64,000 nucleotides of DNA, taken from Pseudoduganella violaceinigra DSM 15887 (GTDB lineage Bacteria > Pseudomonadota > Gammaproteobacteria > Burkholderiales > Burkholderiaceae_D). The notes below the pieces were generated by a model, which was not told where the DNA came from, did no database searches, and was given only the letters and a program-made list of their open reading frames with translations. The position numbers were made by a program, and so were the translations under genes. Positions 24,995-32,656 of this stretch are shown one piece after another. The stretch is from NCBI RefSeq assembly GCF_000425385.1, contig NZ_KE384360.1, positions 130,196 to 194,195 on the forward strand, read 5' to 3'. The stretch's first letter is position 1. Each line of letters starts with the position of its first letter.

Positions 24995-26413
24995 ATGGCT
25001 ACTCATCCTCAAATCCGCCGCCTGCTGCGCGACGTCTTCGGCGTCGAGCGCTTACGCGCCGGCCAGCAACAAGTGATCGACAGCGTGTTGGCCGGACGCG
25101 ACACGCTCGCCATCATGCCCACCGGCAGCGGCAAATCACTGTGCTACCAGATTCCCGCCGCGATCCTGAAGGGCAGCACGGTGGTGGTATCGCCGCTGAT
25201 CGCGCTGATGAAGGACCAGGCGGAAAAGCTGGACGACTTCGGCATCGACGCTGCCCAGCTCAACAGTAAAGTGCCGGCCGAAGCGCAGCAGGAAGCGCTG
25301 CAAAGCTTGCGCGACAACGAGGAACGCATCGTCTTTTGCACGCCGGAGCGCTTGGCCACGCCGGAGTTCATGAGCCTGCTGCACCAGGCCGACATCGGCC
25401 TGGTCGTGGTCGACGAGGCCCATTGCATCTCGCGCTGGGGGCATGATTTCCGTCCGGCCTATCTCGACATCGGCGCCGCCCTCGATGCCCTGGGACGCCC
25501 GCCGGTGCTGGCGCTGACCGCCACCGCCACCGATGAAGTGGTGGACGATATCCGCCGCCAGCTGGGCGCGCCGACAATGTGCGTGGTGAACACCGGCATC
25601 TATCGGCCCAACCTGCATCTGGGTGTGCGCCAAGTGACCAACATTGGCGAGCGCGCCGCCGAAGCGCTGCGCCTGGTGCGCGAAACACCGGGCAGTGGCA
25701 TCGTCTATGCCGCCACGGTCAAGGCAGCCGAAGACATGCTGGCCGTGCTGGAAGGGGCCGGGGAGAGCGTGGCGCTGTATCACGGCAAGCTGCGTGCCGG
25801 GGAGCGCCATCAGAACCAGGAAATGTTCATGTCCGGCGCGCGCCGCGTGATGGTGGCGACCAACGCCTTCGGCATGGGTATCGACAAGCCCGACATCCGC
25901 TTCGTGATCCACCTGCAGGTGCCTGCCAGCCTGGAAGCCTATTACCAGGAAGCGGGGCGGGCCGGGCGCGATGGCGAGGCCGCGGACTGCACGCTGCTTT
26001 ACTTTCATGAGGACAAGCGCGTGCAGCAGTTTTTCCTCGCGCGCAGCTACCCGGATGCGGCCTTGTTGCGCGCCGCCTACGATGCGGCCGCCCAGGGCGA
26101 GCGTCCGCGCGACAAGCGCAGCCAGGTGGGCCTCAAGTTGCTGAAGGAGGGCGGCTGGCTGAAACAGGACCGCAAGCTGCAGTACCGCCTGGCGGGCGAG
26201 GCGCCGCGCCCGGTCGACCTGGAGCGGCTGGCGGAAGGCTACCGGGACAAGCAGGAGCATGACCGCGCAGCGCTGGCCCAGATGGTGTCCTACGCACAAA
26301 GCGGATATTGCCGGTGGAAACTCTTGCTCGATTATTTCGGCGACGAGGCCGCTGCCATAGAGCGCTGCGGCATTTGCGACAACTGCCGACAGCCCCCGAC
26401 CGTGGGGGAATAA
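24995..26413 (+). CDS. RecQ-family ATP-dependent DNA helicase, short form
   Basis: A superfamily 2 helicase of 472 residues. Motif 0/I are LRAGQQQVIDSV and MPTGSGKSLCYQ; motif II is VVDEAHCISRWGHDFRPAY including the RecQ aromatic loop; motif VI is QEAGRAGRDG. The protein ends with the zinc-binding segment YCRWKLLLDYFGD...CGICDNC and then stops. The RQC winged helix and the HRDC domain of the 609-residue E. coli RecQ are therefore missing. The ATG at 24995 is used; a start at 24932 would overlap the divergent gene's promoter. Confidence 0.88.
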   Translation: MATHPQIRRLLRDVFGVERLRAGQQQVIDSVLAGRDTLAIMPTGSGKSLCYQIPAAILKGSTVVVSPLIALMKDQAEKLDDFGIDAAQLNSKVPAEAQQEALQSLRDNEERIVFCTPERLATPEFMSLLHQADIGLVVVDEAHCISRWGHDFRPAYLDIGAALDALGRPPVLALTATATDEVVDDIRRQLGAPTMCVVNTGIYRPNLHLGVRQVTNIGERAAEALRLVRETPGSGIVYAATVKAAEDMLAVLEGAGESVALYHGKLRAGERHQNQEMFMSGARRVMVATNAFGMGIDKPDIRFVIHLQVPASLEAYYQEAGRAGRDGEAADCTLLYFHEDKRVQQFFLARSYPDAALLRAAYDAAAQGERPRDKRSQVGLKLLKEGGWLKQDRKLQYRLAGEAPRPVDLERLAEGYRDKQEHDRAALAQMVSYAQSGYCRWKLLLDYFGDEAAAIERCGICDNCRQPPTVGE

Positions 26414-26434
26414 ATTTTCCCAATCGAAATTCGG

Positions 26435-26448
26435 TAGGTAATATCCTA
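26435..26448. promoter_or_regulatory. TAGG-N6-CCTA palindrome upstream of the KGG gene
   Basis: TAGGTAATATCCTA differs by only two bases from TAGGAATTATCCTA at 40067-40080, upstream of the Crp/Fnr gene. A half copy in reverse, ATATTACCT, follows at 26471-26479. Probably an operator for an unidentified regulator. Confidence 0.45.
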
Positions 26449-26566
26449 CATTTGTCGCGCTGAACGTCCTATATTACCTGTACAGTGCTTGCACTAACAT
26501 GAGTTCTCCCGCGCCTACGCACAGGGGCGGGGGTCTTTTCCACCGAACCGAGCAGGGGGACGAATC

Positions 26567-26917
26567 ATGGCTTCGAACAACCAGGGCGACAAACGCGGCA
26601 ACCGGCAGGACAGTCCGTCCGGCAGCAAGCAAAGCGCACGCGGCTTTGCTTCCATGGATCCGCAACGCCAGCGCGAAATCGCTTCCGAAGGCGGCCGCGC
26701 TGCCCATCAGAAGGGAACGGCGCACGAGTTCACTTCCGAGGAGGCACGCAAGGCCGGCAGCATGAGCCACAAGAACGATGGCAACCGCCAAAGCGGTTCG
26801 CGTGGCAATGCTAGCAAGTCCGAGCAGCCCAGCCAGGACCAGCAGGTAGGCCAGGAATACCAGCAGGACTATGAGAAGGACTACCAGGGCAATAAGCAGG
26901 GCGGCGACAAGTACTAA
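26567..26917 (+). CDS. KGG-domain stress-type protein
   Basis: A 116-residue very hydrophilic protein with the KGG motif region GFASMDPQRQREIASEGGRAAHQKGTAHEF split over residues 26-55, followed by SEEARKAGSMSHKN, a repeat of the same pattern. The tail is rich in Gln, Tyr, Lys and Gly (QQDYEKDYQGNKQGG). Relatives such as E. coli YciG are general-stress proteins of unclear activity, probably disordered. Preceded by a 153-base spacer with palindromic sites. Probably co-transcribed with the next small gene. Confidence 0.85.
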   Translation: MASNNQGDKRGNRQDSPSGSKQSARGFASMDPQRQREIASEGGRAAHQKGTAHEFTSEEARKAGSMSHKNDGNRQSGSRGNASKSEQPSQDQQVGQEYQQDYEKDYQGNKQGGDKY

Positions 26918-26943
26918 GGATTCTTTGCGGCAAGGAGGCCCGT

Positions 26944-27180
26944 ATGGGAAGGCCCGATAAACCCAGTAAGGACACGGAGAGCCAGCAAAACTTTGTGCTG
27001 GTCGATACAGAGCATCCGGAGATCGGCAATACGGCGGTTCCGGAAGGCCAGATCCGCCGCGCCGACCGACCTTTGCCGGGCAACCGGCAAAGCGCCACGG
27101 AAAGCGGTTCGCGGCAGGGCGGCAGTGGACTGGGCACCGAAGGCGGTGCGCCAGGGCCGGACGCAAGTTCCGGCGTTTGA
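26944..27180 (+). CDS. Small hydrophilic hypothetical protein
   Basis: A 78-residue protein without signal peptide or hydrophobic segment, rich in Gly, Ser, Pro, Asp and Glu. It has one slightly hydrophobic stretch, NFVLVDTEHPEIGNTAVPEG. It is preceded by a strong ribosome site, AAGGAGG, 8 bases before the ATG, and followed at once by a strong terminator. It lies 26 bases after the KGG gene, so the two form a short operon. Probably a disordered stress protein. I recognise no family. Confidence 0.65.
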   Translation: MGRPDKPSKDTESQQNFVLVDTEHPEIGNTAVPEGQIRRADRPLPGNRQSATESGSRQGGSGLGTEGGAPGPDASSGV

Positions 27181-27185
27181 ATCAA

Positions 27186-27211
27186 GGCGGGCAGCCAGCC
27201 CGCCTTTTTTT
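27186..27211 (+). terminator. Terminator of the KGG operon
   Basis: GGCGGGC (27186-27192) pairs with GCCCGCC (27198-27204) around a 5-base loop, followed by seven or eight T. Confidence 0.9.
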
Positions 27212-27223
27212 CGCCAACCTTGC

Positions 27224-29473
27224 TTAGAACTGGACGTTGGCGGTCAGCTGCGCGTAGCGGGGCGCGCCCAGGGTGGCGCGCGCGCCGCTGTTGTTCAGCG
27301 TGTTGATGTAGAACTTGTCGAACACGTTGTACAGGTTCAGCTGCAGCGCGACGTTCTTGTTCAGTTTGTACGACGCCATGGCGTCGACCACCGTGTAGTG
27401 CGGGATGGCCGGCATATTGACGCCGGCCGCAGCCTGGCCGGGATCGACCAGGCGCTTCTGCTCGCCCATATAGCGTACGCCGCCGCCGATGGCGAATGTG
27501 GCGTTGAATTGGTAGGCGGTCCACATGGTGGCCGAGACCTTCGGCGACCAGCGGCTGGCGGCGCCGACGGCGTTGTTGCCGGTGGTGCCTTCCTTGATTT
27601 CAGTGTCCATGGTGGCGATGCCGGCGGTCACGCTCCATGCCCTGGTGATCTGGCCTACCGCGCCCAGCTCCACGCCCTGCACGCGGCGCTCGCCCAGCTG
27701 CGCCCAGGTGTTGGTCACGGCGTCCACCAGCTGCGGGAATTCATCCTTGTTGGTGGTGCGGTACAGGGCGGCGGTCAGGGCCAGCTGCTTCTGGATCACG
27801 TCCCACTTGGTCCCCAGTTCCACATTGGTGGTTTTTTGCGGCTTGAGCGCCGGGTTGTTGGCGTTGGCGGCCGTTTGCGCTGCCAGCGAGTGGTTGGCGC
27901 TGCCCGGCGGGGTCTTGGCATTGGCGTACGCCAGGTAGACGCTGCCATCGGCGGTCGGTTTGTACAGCAGGCCCGCCTTGACGCTGGCCAGGTTGCCCGA
28001 TTTCTCGACGTGGCTGCCGGCCAGGACGTTGGTGGTGGCGTTCAGGGTGGCGCTGTCGGTGCTGGTGCTATAGCGCTCGACGCGCAGGCCGCCATTCAGC
28101 TGCCACTGCTCGTTCAGTTTGATGGTGTCGAAGGCATAGGCGCCCACGGTTTCGGTCTTGCCGTTGGTGAAGGCGCCGTTTTCCGCCGGCTTGAATCCGC
28201 TCAGCGCATCGTTGCGATTCGGGTGGTACAGGTTGGCCGCCGGCGCGGTGCCCAGGCTGGTGCTCGGGCGGGTCGTGGCGAACTGCTCTTCGCTCAATAG
28301 TTCGATGCCGGTCGACAGGGTGTGCTGCCAGCCGCCCAGGGTGAATTCGCTGACGATATTGGTGGTGTTGGCCAGGATCTTGTTTTCCTGCAGGACGCTC
28401 TGGCGCAGGCGGCTCACGGTCCAGCTGGACGGCGCCGTGGTCGGCATGGCCAGGGTGTAGATGCCGGTCATGATGCGGTCCATCTTCGACTTGCCCCAGC
28501 GCGTGGTATTGGTCAGCGTGGTCTTGGGCGCCAGCTCGTGCTCGATCTTGGCGGTGAGCAGGTCGGCGTCCACTTTTTCGTAGTCGCCGTCGATGCCGTA
28601 CCAGTTGTTGCGGTCGACGCGCGGCGCATTGCGCAGGGCTTCGCCGGCGTTGTAGAAGCCCGCCATGCCGACGCTCGGAATGCCGCCGTCGGGCACGTTG
28701 TCCTGGCGGATATGCTGCGAGAACAGGTAGACGCGGGTCGGCGTGCCCAGGCCCCAGGCGACCGACGGCGCCAAGCCTTTGCTCTTGCGCTCCAGCGCAT
28801 TGCTGCCGTGGACGCTGCCATCCTGCGCCATGGCGTTCAGGCGGAAGGCGCCGCTGCTGCCGAAGCTGCGCGTGACGTCGGCGGTGCCGCGCTTGACGCC
28901 GCCCTGGGTGAAGCTGAGCGAGGCGGCGGCGGCATCTTCGCGCGTGGGCAGTTTGGAGACCAGGTTGATGTAGCCGGCGGCCGCACCGCGGCCGATATCG
29001 GCGCCGGCCGGGCCCTTGGCCACTTCGACCTGCTCGATATTGAAGGCTTCACGGGTCACGGCGCCCAGGTCGCGGATGCCGTCGACAAAGATCGAGGACT
29101 GGGCGGAGAAACCGCGCATCTGGAACGTGTCGCCGGCGCTGGTATTGCCGTTTTCGCCCAGCTGCAAGGTGATGCCGGGCGTGTTGCGCAGGGCTTCCAC
29201 GATGGAGGAGGCGCCCTGTTCCTGGATCAGCTCCTTCCTGATCACGGAAATGGTTTGCGGCGTGTCGAGCAGCGGCGCCGTCAGTTTCGGCGACGAGGCA
29301 CGCTCTGCCTTGTAGGGCACGTCGGCCGCGGCTTCGACCTTGACTTCGGCCATGGTTTTCTCCTGCGCCTGGGCGTGCACGGACAGCGGCAGGCCGAGGG
29401 CGGCCATGGCGAGCAGGGATTGGTTCAGCAGTGGCTGGGTGGCCAGCGTGTGCTTGCGGCTACGGATGGTCAA
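27224..29473 (-). CDS. TonB-dependent catecholate-type siderophore receptor
   Basis: A 749-residue outer-membrane ferric-siderophore receptor resembling the Fiu branch. The order is a signal peptide (to VHAQAQE), then VKVEAAADVPYKAERASSPK and TPQTISVIRKELIQEQGA, the siderophore-receptor plug start. Next come FQMRGFSAQSSIFVDGIRD and VEVAKGPAGADIGRGAAAG at the plug end, then a barrel ending in LTANVQF. A Fur-box-like site lies about 100 bases upstream, so iron repression is expected. It diverges from the PepSY/DUF2271/ApbE operon, which probably handles the imported iron complex. The exact siderophore is inferred only at class level. Confidence 0.88.
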   Translation of the reverse strand: MTIRSRKHTLATQPLLNQSLLAMAALGLPLSVHAQAQEKTMAEVKVEAAADVPYKAERASSPKLTAPLLDTPQTISVIRKELIQEQGASSIVEALRNTPGITLQLGENGNTSAGDTFQMRGFSAQSSIFVDGIRDLGAVTREAFNIEQVEVAKGPAGADIGRGAAAGYINLVSKLPTREDAAAASLSFTQGGVKRGTADVTRSFGSSGAFRLNAMAQDGSVHGSNALERKSKGLAPSVAWGLGTPTRVYLFSQHIRQDNVPDGGIPSVGMAGFYNAGEALRNAPRVDRNNWYGIDGDYEKVDADLLTAKIEHELAPKTTLTNTTRWGKSKMDRIMTGIYTLAMPTTAPSSWTVSRLRQSVLQENKILANTTNIVSEFTLGGWQHTLSTGIELLSEEQFATTRPSTSLGTAPAANLYHPNRNDALSGFKPAENGAFTNGKTETVGAYAFDTIKLNEQWQLNGGLRVERYSTSTDSATLNATTNVLAGSHVEKSGNLASVKAGLLYKPTADGSVYLAYANAKTPPGSANHSLAAQTAANANNPALKPQKTTNVELGTKWDVIQKQLALTAALYRTTNKDEFPQLVDAVTNTWAQLGERRVQGVELGAVGQITRAWSVTAGIATMDTEIKEGTTGNNAVGAASRWSPKVSATMWTAYQFNATFAIGGGVRYMGEQKRLVDPGQAAAGVNMPAIPHYTVVDAMASYKLNKNVALQLNLYNVFDKFYINTLNNSGARATLGAPRYAQLTANVQF

Positions 29474-29569
29474 AATTCACTCCAGAGTTGATGCAGTTGA
29501 TGTTTGTCGGCTGGCTGCATCCGTCAAACTGGAGTCGGCTGGCTGTTATGTGCGGGTAAAAGAATGTAA

Positions 29570-29589
29570 ATGATAACGATTCTCAATTG
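29570..29589. promoter_or_regulatory. Fur box between the siderophore receptor and PepSY operon
   Basis: ATGATAACGATTCTCAATTG matches the Fur 7-1-7 pattern (TGATAAxxATTxTCA). It sits in the divergent spacer, about 97 bases before the receptor ATG and 56 before the PepSY start, so it can repress both directions. Confidence 0.7.
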
Positions 29590-29644
29590 CATTGACAAGC
29601 CCGCATGGATTATCATCTGGAATTCACTTACTGAAAGCGACATC

Positions 29645-30280
29645 TTGAGCAGTCCTGAAATCCAAGCGAAACGGGCCGTATGGCTCAAGCTGCTGCATGA
29701 ATGGCACTGGGTCAGTTCGGCCATGTGCCTGCTCGGCATGTTCCTGTTTGCGATGACGGGCATTACCCTGAACCATGCCAGCCAGATCGAGGCCAAGCCG
29801 ACGGTGGTGCGCAAGCAGGCCACGGCGCCGGCGGCGCTGCTGGGCGAGCTGCATGCCTTCGCCCAGCGGCACGATGGCGCCAAGGCGCCGCTGCCGGAAG
29901 CGGGCGAGCGCTGGCTGCGCGAGACCTGGTCGCTCAAGGCCGGCGGGCGCGAGGCCGAGTGGTCGGTCGATGAAGTCTACCTGCCGCTGCCGAAGGCCGG
30001 CGGCGACGCCTGGGTGCGCATCGGCCTGGAGGATGGCGCGGCCGAATTCGAACAGACGGAGCGCGGCTGGATTTCCTGGCTCAATGATGTGCACAAGGGC
30101 CGCAACACCGGCGCGGCCTGGAACTGGTTCATCGATATCTTTGCGGCGGCCTGCCTGGTGTTCTGCATCACCGGTTTGCTGATCCTGAAATTCCACGCGG
30201 CCAAGCGGCCGTTCACCTGGCCGATGGTGGGCCTGGGTGTCGTGATTCCCTGTGTTATCGCTTTGCTCTATATCCATTGA
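29645..30280 (+). CDS. PepSY-associated transmembrane protein
   Basis: A 211-residue inner-membrane protein from a TTG start. TM1 is at about 22-42, then a periplasmic PepSY-like loop (about 45-145), TM2 at about 160-182 and TM3 at about 193-210. Histidines sit at membrane borders: H18 and H21 (LLHEWHW), H44 (LNHAS), H150 (LNDVHKGRNTG) and H184 (LKFHAAK). This is the pattern of heme-b binding helices in PepSY/ferric-reductase-like proteins. The ATG-equivalent start at 29570 would put the Fur box inside the gene, so TTG at 29645 is preferred. It leads an operon with DUF2271, DUF4198, ApbE and a flavoprotein reductase. Confidence 0.75.
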   Translation: MSSPEIQAKRAVWLKLLHEWHWVSSAMCLLGMFLFAMTGITLNHASQIEAKPTVVRKQATAPAALLGELHAFAQRHDGAKAPLPEAGERWLRETWSLKAGGREAEWSVDEVYLPLPKAGGDAWVRIGLEDGAAEFEQTERGWISWLNDVHKGRNTGAAWNWFIDIFAAACLVFCITGLLILKFHAAKRPFTWPMVGLGVVIPCVIALLYIH

Positions 30281-30287
30281 GGACTTT

Positions 30288-30803
30288 ATGAAACTTCGTT
30301 ATTCCATCGCCGTCGGCTTGCCGTTGGTGAGCGCCTCCGCGATGGCGGCCGACCTGACGCTGAAATTCGATATCCCGCAGCTGAACGTGGCGGAATACCA
30401 CCGTCCTTACATCGCCGCGTGGCTGGAGAATGCCGACCAGAAGGTGGTGGCCAACCTGGCGGTGCTGTATGACGTCAAGAAGAAGGACAACGCCGGCACC
30501 AAGTGGCTGAAGGATATGCGCCAGTGGTGGCGCAAGTCCGGCCGCGACGTGGAGATGCCGATGGACGGCGTCAGCGGCGCCACCCGCGCCCCGGGCGAGC
30601 AGTCGCTCAGCTTCCCGGTCGCCAAGGATGCGCTGAACAAGCTACCGGCCGGCAATTACCAGCTGGTGGTGGAAGCGGCGCGCGAAGCGGGCGGCCGCGA
30701 ACTGGTGAAAGTGCCGATGGCATGGCCGCCGAAGTCCGCGCAGTCCTTCTCGGCCAAGGGCAAGGAAGAACTGGGCGATGTGACCGTGCAAGTCAAACCG
30801 TAA
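30288..30803 (+). CDS. DUF2271 periplasmic protein with a predicted FMN-attachment motif
   Basis: A 171-residue exported protein; Sec signal peptide, cleaved after ASAMA. It is the DUF2271 type: DLTLKFDIPQLN, YHRPYIAAWLEN, LAVLYD and WLKDMRQWWRKSG. Residues 93-99 read DGVSGAT, which fits the motif in which ApbE links FMN through a phosphoester to threonine; T99 (codon at 30582) would be the acceptor. An ApbE gene is two genes downstream. I infer a covalent periplasmic flavoprotein that passes electrons. Eight bases after the PepSY gene, with AGGACT-type spacing before the ATG. Confidence 0.82.
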   Translation: MKLRYSIAVGLPLVSASAMAADLTLKFDIPQLNVAEYHRPYIAAWLENADQKVVANLAVLYDVKKKDNAGTKWLKDMRQWWRKSGRDVEMPMDGVSGATRAPGEQSLSFPVAKDALNKLPAGNYQLVVEAAREAGGRELVKVPMAWPPKSAQSFSAKGKEELGDVTVQVKP

Positions 30804-30813
30804 GGAAAACGCC

Positions 30814-31641
30814 ATGAAGCTGAGTAAAACCCTGATCGCGCTGGCCCTGGCCGGCGCCGCGTTCAGCGCCCAGGCGCACAAGCCATGGCTGCTGCCGTCG
30901 TCTTCGCTGGTCGATGCCAAGGAGCCGTGGGTCACCGTCGATGCGGCGATTTCGGAAGGCTTGTTCGATATCGACCACCAGCCCCTGAAGCTCGATGGCA
31001 TCACGATCACCGGCCCGGACGGCGCCAAGGTGGAGATGCAGAATGCCCTGACCGGCCGCCTGCGCTCGACCTTCGACGTCAAGCTGGCCAAGCCGGGCAC
31101 CTACAAGATCGCCCTGGTGAGCCAGTCGGTGATGGCGAGCTGGAAGGCCAACGGCGAGGTGAAGCGCTGGCGCGGCAGCGAAGCGGAGCTGGCGGCCAAT
31201 GTGCCGGCCAATGCCGAAGAGCTGAACGTTTCGCGCACCGCGGGCCGCCTGGAAACTTTTGTCAGCGCCAACAAGACCGACGAGGCGGTGTTCCAGCCGA
31301 CCGGCGCCGGGCTGGAATTGGTGCCGGTGACCCATCCGAACGATATGCGCGCGGGCGAGCAGGCCACCTGGCGCTTCCTGCTCGATGGCAAACCGGCCGC
31401 CAACCAGGCCTTCAGCCTGATCCCGGGCGGCGTACGCTATCGCGGCACGCTGGGCGAGATCCGCTTGGCGACCGATGCTAAGGGCGAAATCAGCTTCCTG
31501 ATTCCGCCAGCGGGCATGTACCTGGTGTCGAGCAGCTGGCCGGCCGCCGTGGCGCCGCAGCCCGGCCAGCCGGCCGCTCCGCGTCCGATGCCGCCGCGCC
31601 GCGCAACGTACGCGGCGACGGTGGAAGTGCTGCCGCAGTAA
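30814..31641 (+). CDS. DUF4198 periplasmic protein
   Basis: A 275-residue exported protein with signal peptide MKLSKTLIALALAGAAFSAQA cleaved before HKPWLLPSS. This H-x-P-W-L-P opening and the Ig-like strands (GITITGPDGAKV, TFDVKLAKPGTYKIALV) are typical of DUF4198, related to the periplasmic domain of some nickel/cobalt uptake systems. The free N-terminal histidine could bind metal. The C-terminal end is Pro/Arg-rich (PGQPAAPRPMPPRR). It lies within the iron operon between DUF2271 and ApbE. Function is inferred only from context. Confidence 0.78.
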   Translation: MKLSKTLIALALAGAAFSAQAHKPWLLPSSSLVDAKEPWVTVDAAISEGLFDIDHQPLKLDGITITGPDGAKVEMQNALTGRLRSTFDVKLAKPGTYKIALVSQSVMASWKANGEVKRWRGSEAELAANVPANAEELNVSRTAGRLETFVSANKTDEAVFQPTGAGLELVPVTHPNDMRAGEQATWRFLLDGKPAANQAFSLIPGGVRYRGTLGEIRLATDAKGEISFLIPPAGMYLVSSSWPAAVAPQPGQPAAPRPMPPRRATYAATVEVLPQ

Positions 31642-31645
31642 GGCA

Positions 31646-32656
31646 GTGAGGCGCGTCCTGCTGCCGCCCACCATTTCCGCCGAGCCGCCGCCGGCGGGGG
31701 CGGAGATCGTCGCTTTCGGCGGCGCCTCGATGGGCACCAGCTGGTCGGCGCGGGCGGCCCTGCCGCGCGGCGCATGGCGCGCGGCGGACTTGCAGGCCGG
31801 CCTGCAGCTGCAGCTGGACCAGGTGGTGTCCGAGATGAGCCACTGGGAACCGCACTCCGACCTGGGCCGCTTCAACCGCGCCGGCGCCTGCACCTGGCAT
31901 ACGCTGCCGGGCGGTTTTTTCGACGTTTTGCAATACGCCCTCGAGGTGGCGCGCGACAGCGGCGGCGCCTGCGATCCCTGCGCCGGCGCCCTGGTCAACC
32001 TGTGGGGCTTCGGGCCAACGGGGCGGCACGACCAGCCGGGCTTTGTCGCGCCGGCGCCGCGCGCCGTCGCCGCCGTGCGCGCCGGCATGGACGGCCGCGC
32101 GGTGGCACTGGATATCCCGCGCCGGCGCGCTTTCCAGCCGGGCGGTGTGCAGCTGGACCTGTCGGCCGTGGCCAAAGGCTACGCGGTGGACCGGCTGGCG
32201 CGCTACCTGGAAGAGCAGGGCGTGCGCAACTACCTGGTGGAAGCGGGCGGCGAGCTGCGCGGCGCCGGCTTCAAGCCGGACGGCCAGCCATGGTGGGTCG
32301 CGCTGGAAGAGCCGCTGGCCGGGGCCGGCGAAATTGCCGTGGCCCTGCACGGCCTGGCTGTCGCCACCTCCGGCGACTACCGCAAATATTTCATGCAGGA
32401 CGCCACCCGGCGCCCGCATACGATCGATCCCCGCAGCGGCATGCCGGTCGCCCATGCGCTGGCTGCGGTGACCGTGGTGCACGAACGCGCCATGGCGGCC
32501 GATGCCTGGTCCACCGCGTTGACGGTGCTGGGCCCGGAGCACGGGCTGGCGCTGGCCGAACGCAAGCGGCTGGCGGCGCGTTTCCTGCTGCGTGAAGGGG
32601 CGGGGCTGCGCGAAATCCTCAGCAGCCGCTTCCAGAAAATGCTTGAAGAAGAATGA
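31646..32656 (+). CDS. FAD:protein FMN transferase, ApbE family
   Basis: Moves FMN from FAD onto a threonine or serine of a target protein, with Mg. Family motifs are FGGASMGTSWSARAAL near residue 28, VQLDLSAVAKGYAVDRLARYL and YLVEAGGELRGAGFKPDG in the middle, and HTIDPRSGMPVAHALAAVTV with AMAADAWSTAL near the end. Start is GTG at 31646, four bases after the DUF4198 stop; no upstream in-frame start exists. Unlike most ApbE it shows no signal peptide or lipobox, so it may act in the cytoplasm. The DUF2271 protein in the same operon is the likely target. It overlaps the next gene by 4 bases. Length 336. Confidence 0.85.
   Translation: MRRVLLPPTISAEPPPAGAEIVAFGGASMGTSWSARAALPRGAWRAADLQAGLQLQLDQVVSEMSHWEPHSDLGRFNRAGACTWHTLPGGFFDVLQYALEVARDSGGACDPCAGALVNLWGFGPTGRHDQPGFVAPAPRAVAAVRAGMDGRAVALDIPRRRAFQPGGVQLDLSAVAKGYAVDRLARYLEEQGVRNYLVEAGGELRGAGFKPDGQPWWVALEEPLAGAGEIAVALHGLAVATSGDYRKYFMQDATRRPHTIDPRSGMPVAHALAAVTVVHERAMAADAWSTALTVLGPEHGLALAERKRLAARFLLREGAGLREILSSRFQKMLEEE

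Noticed and set aside
29570..29644. ATG start of the PepSY gene at 29570
   Set aside because: It would place the Fur box in coding sequence and add unrelated residues; TTG at 29645 leads straight into the conserved SSPEIQAKR start. Not fully excluded.
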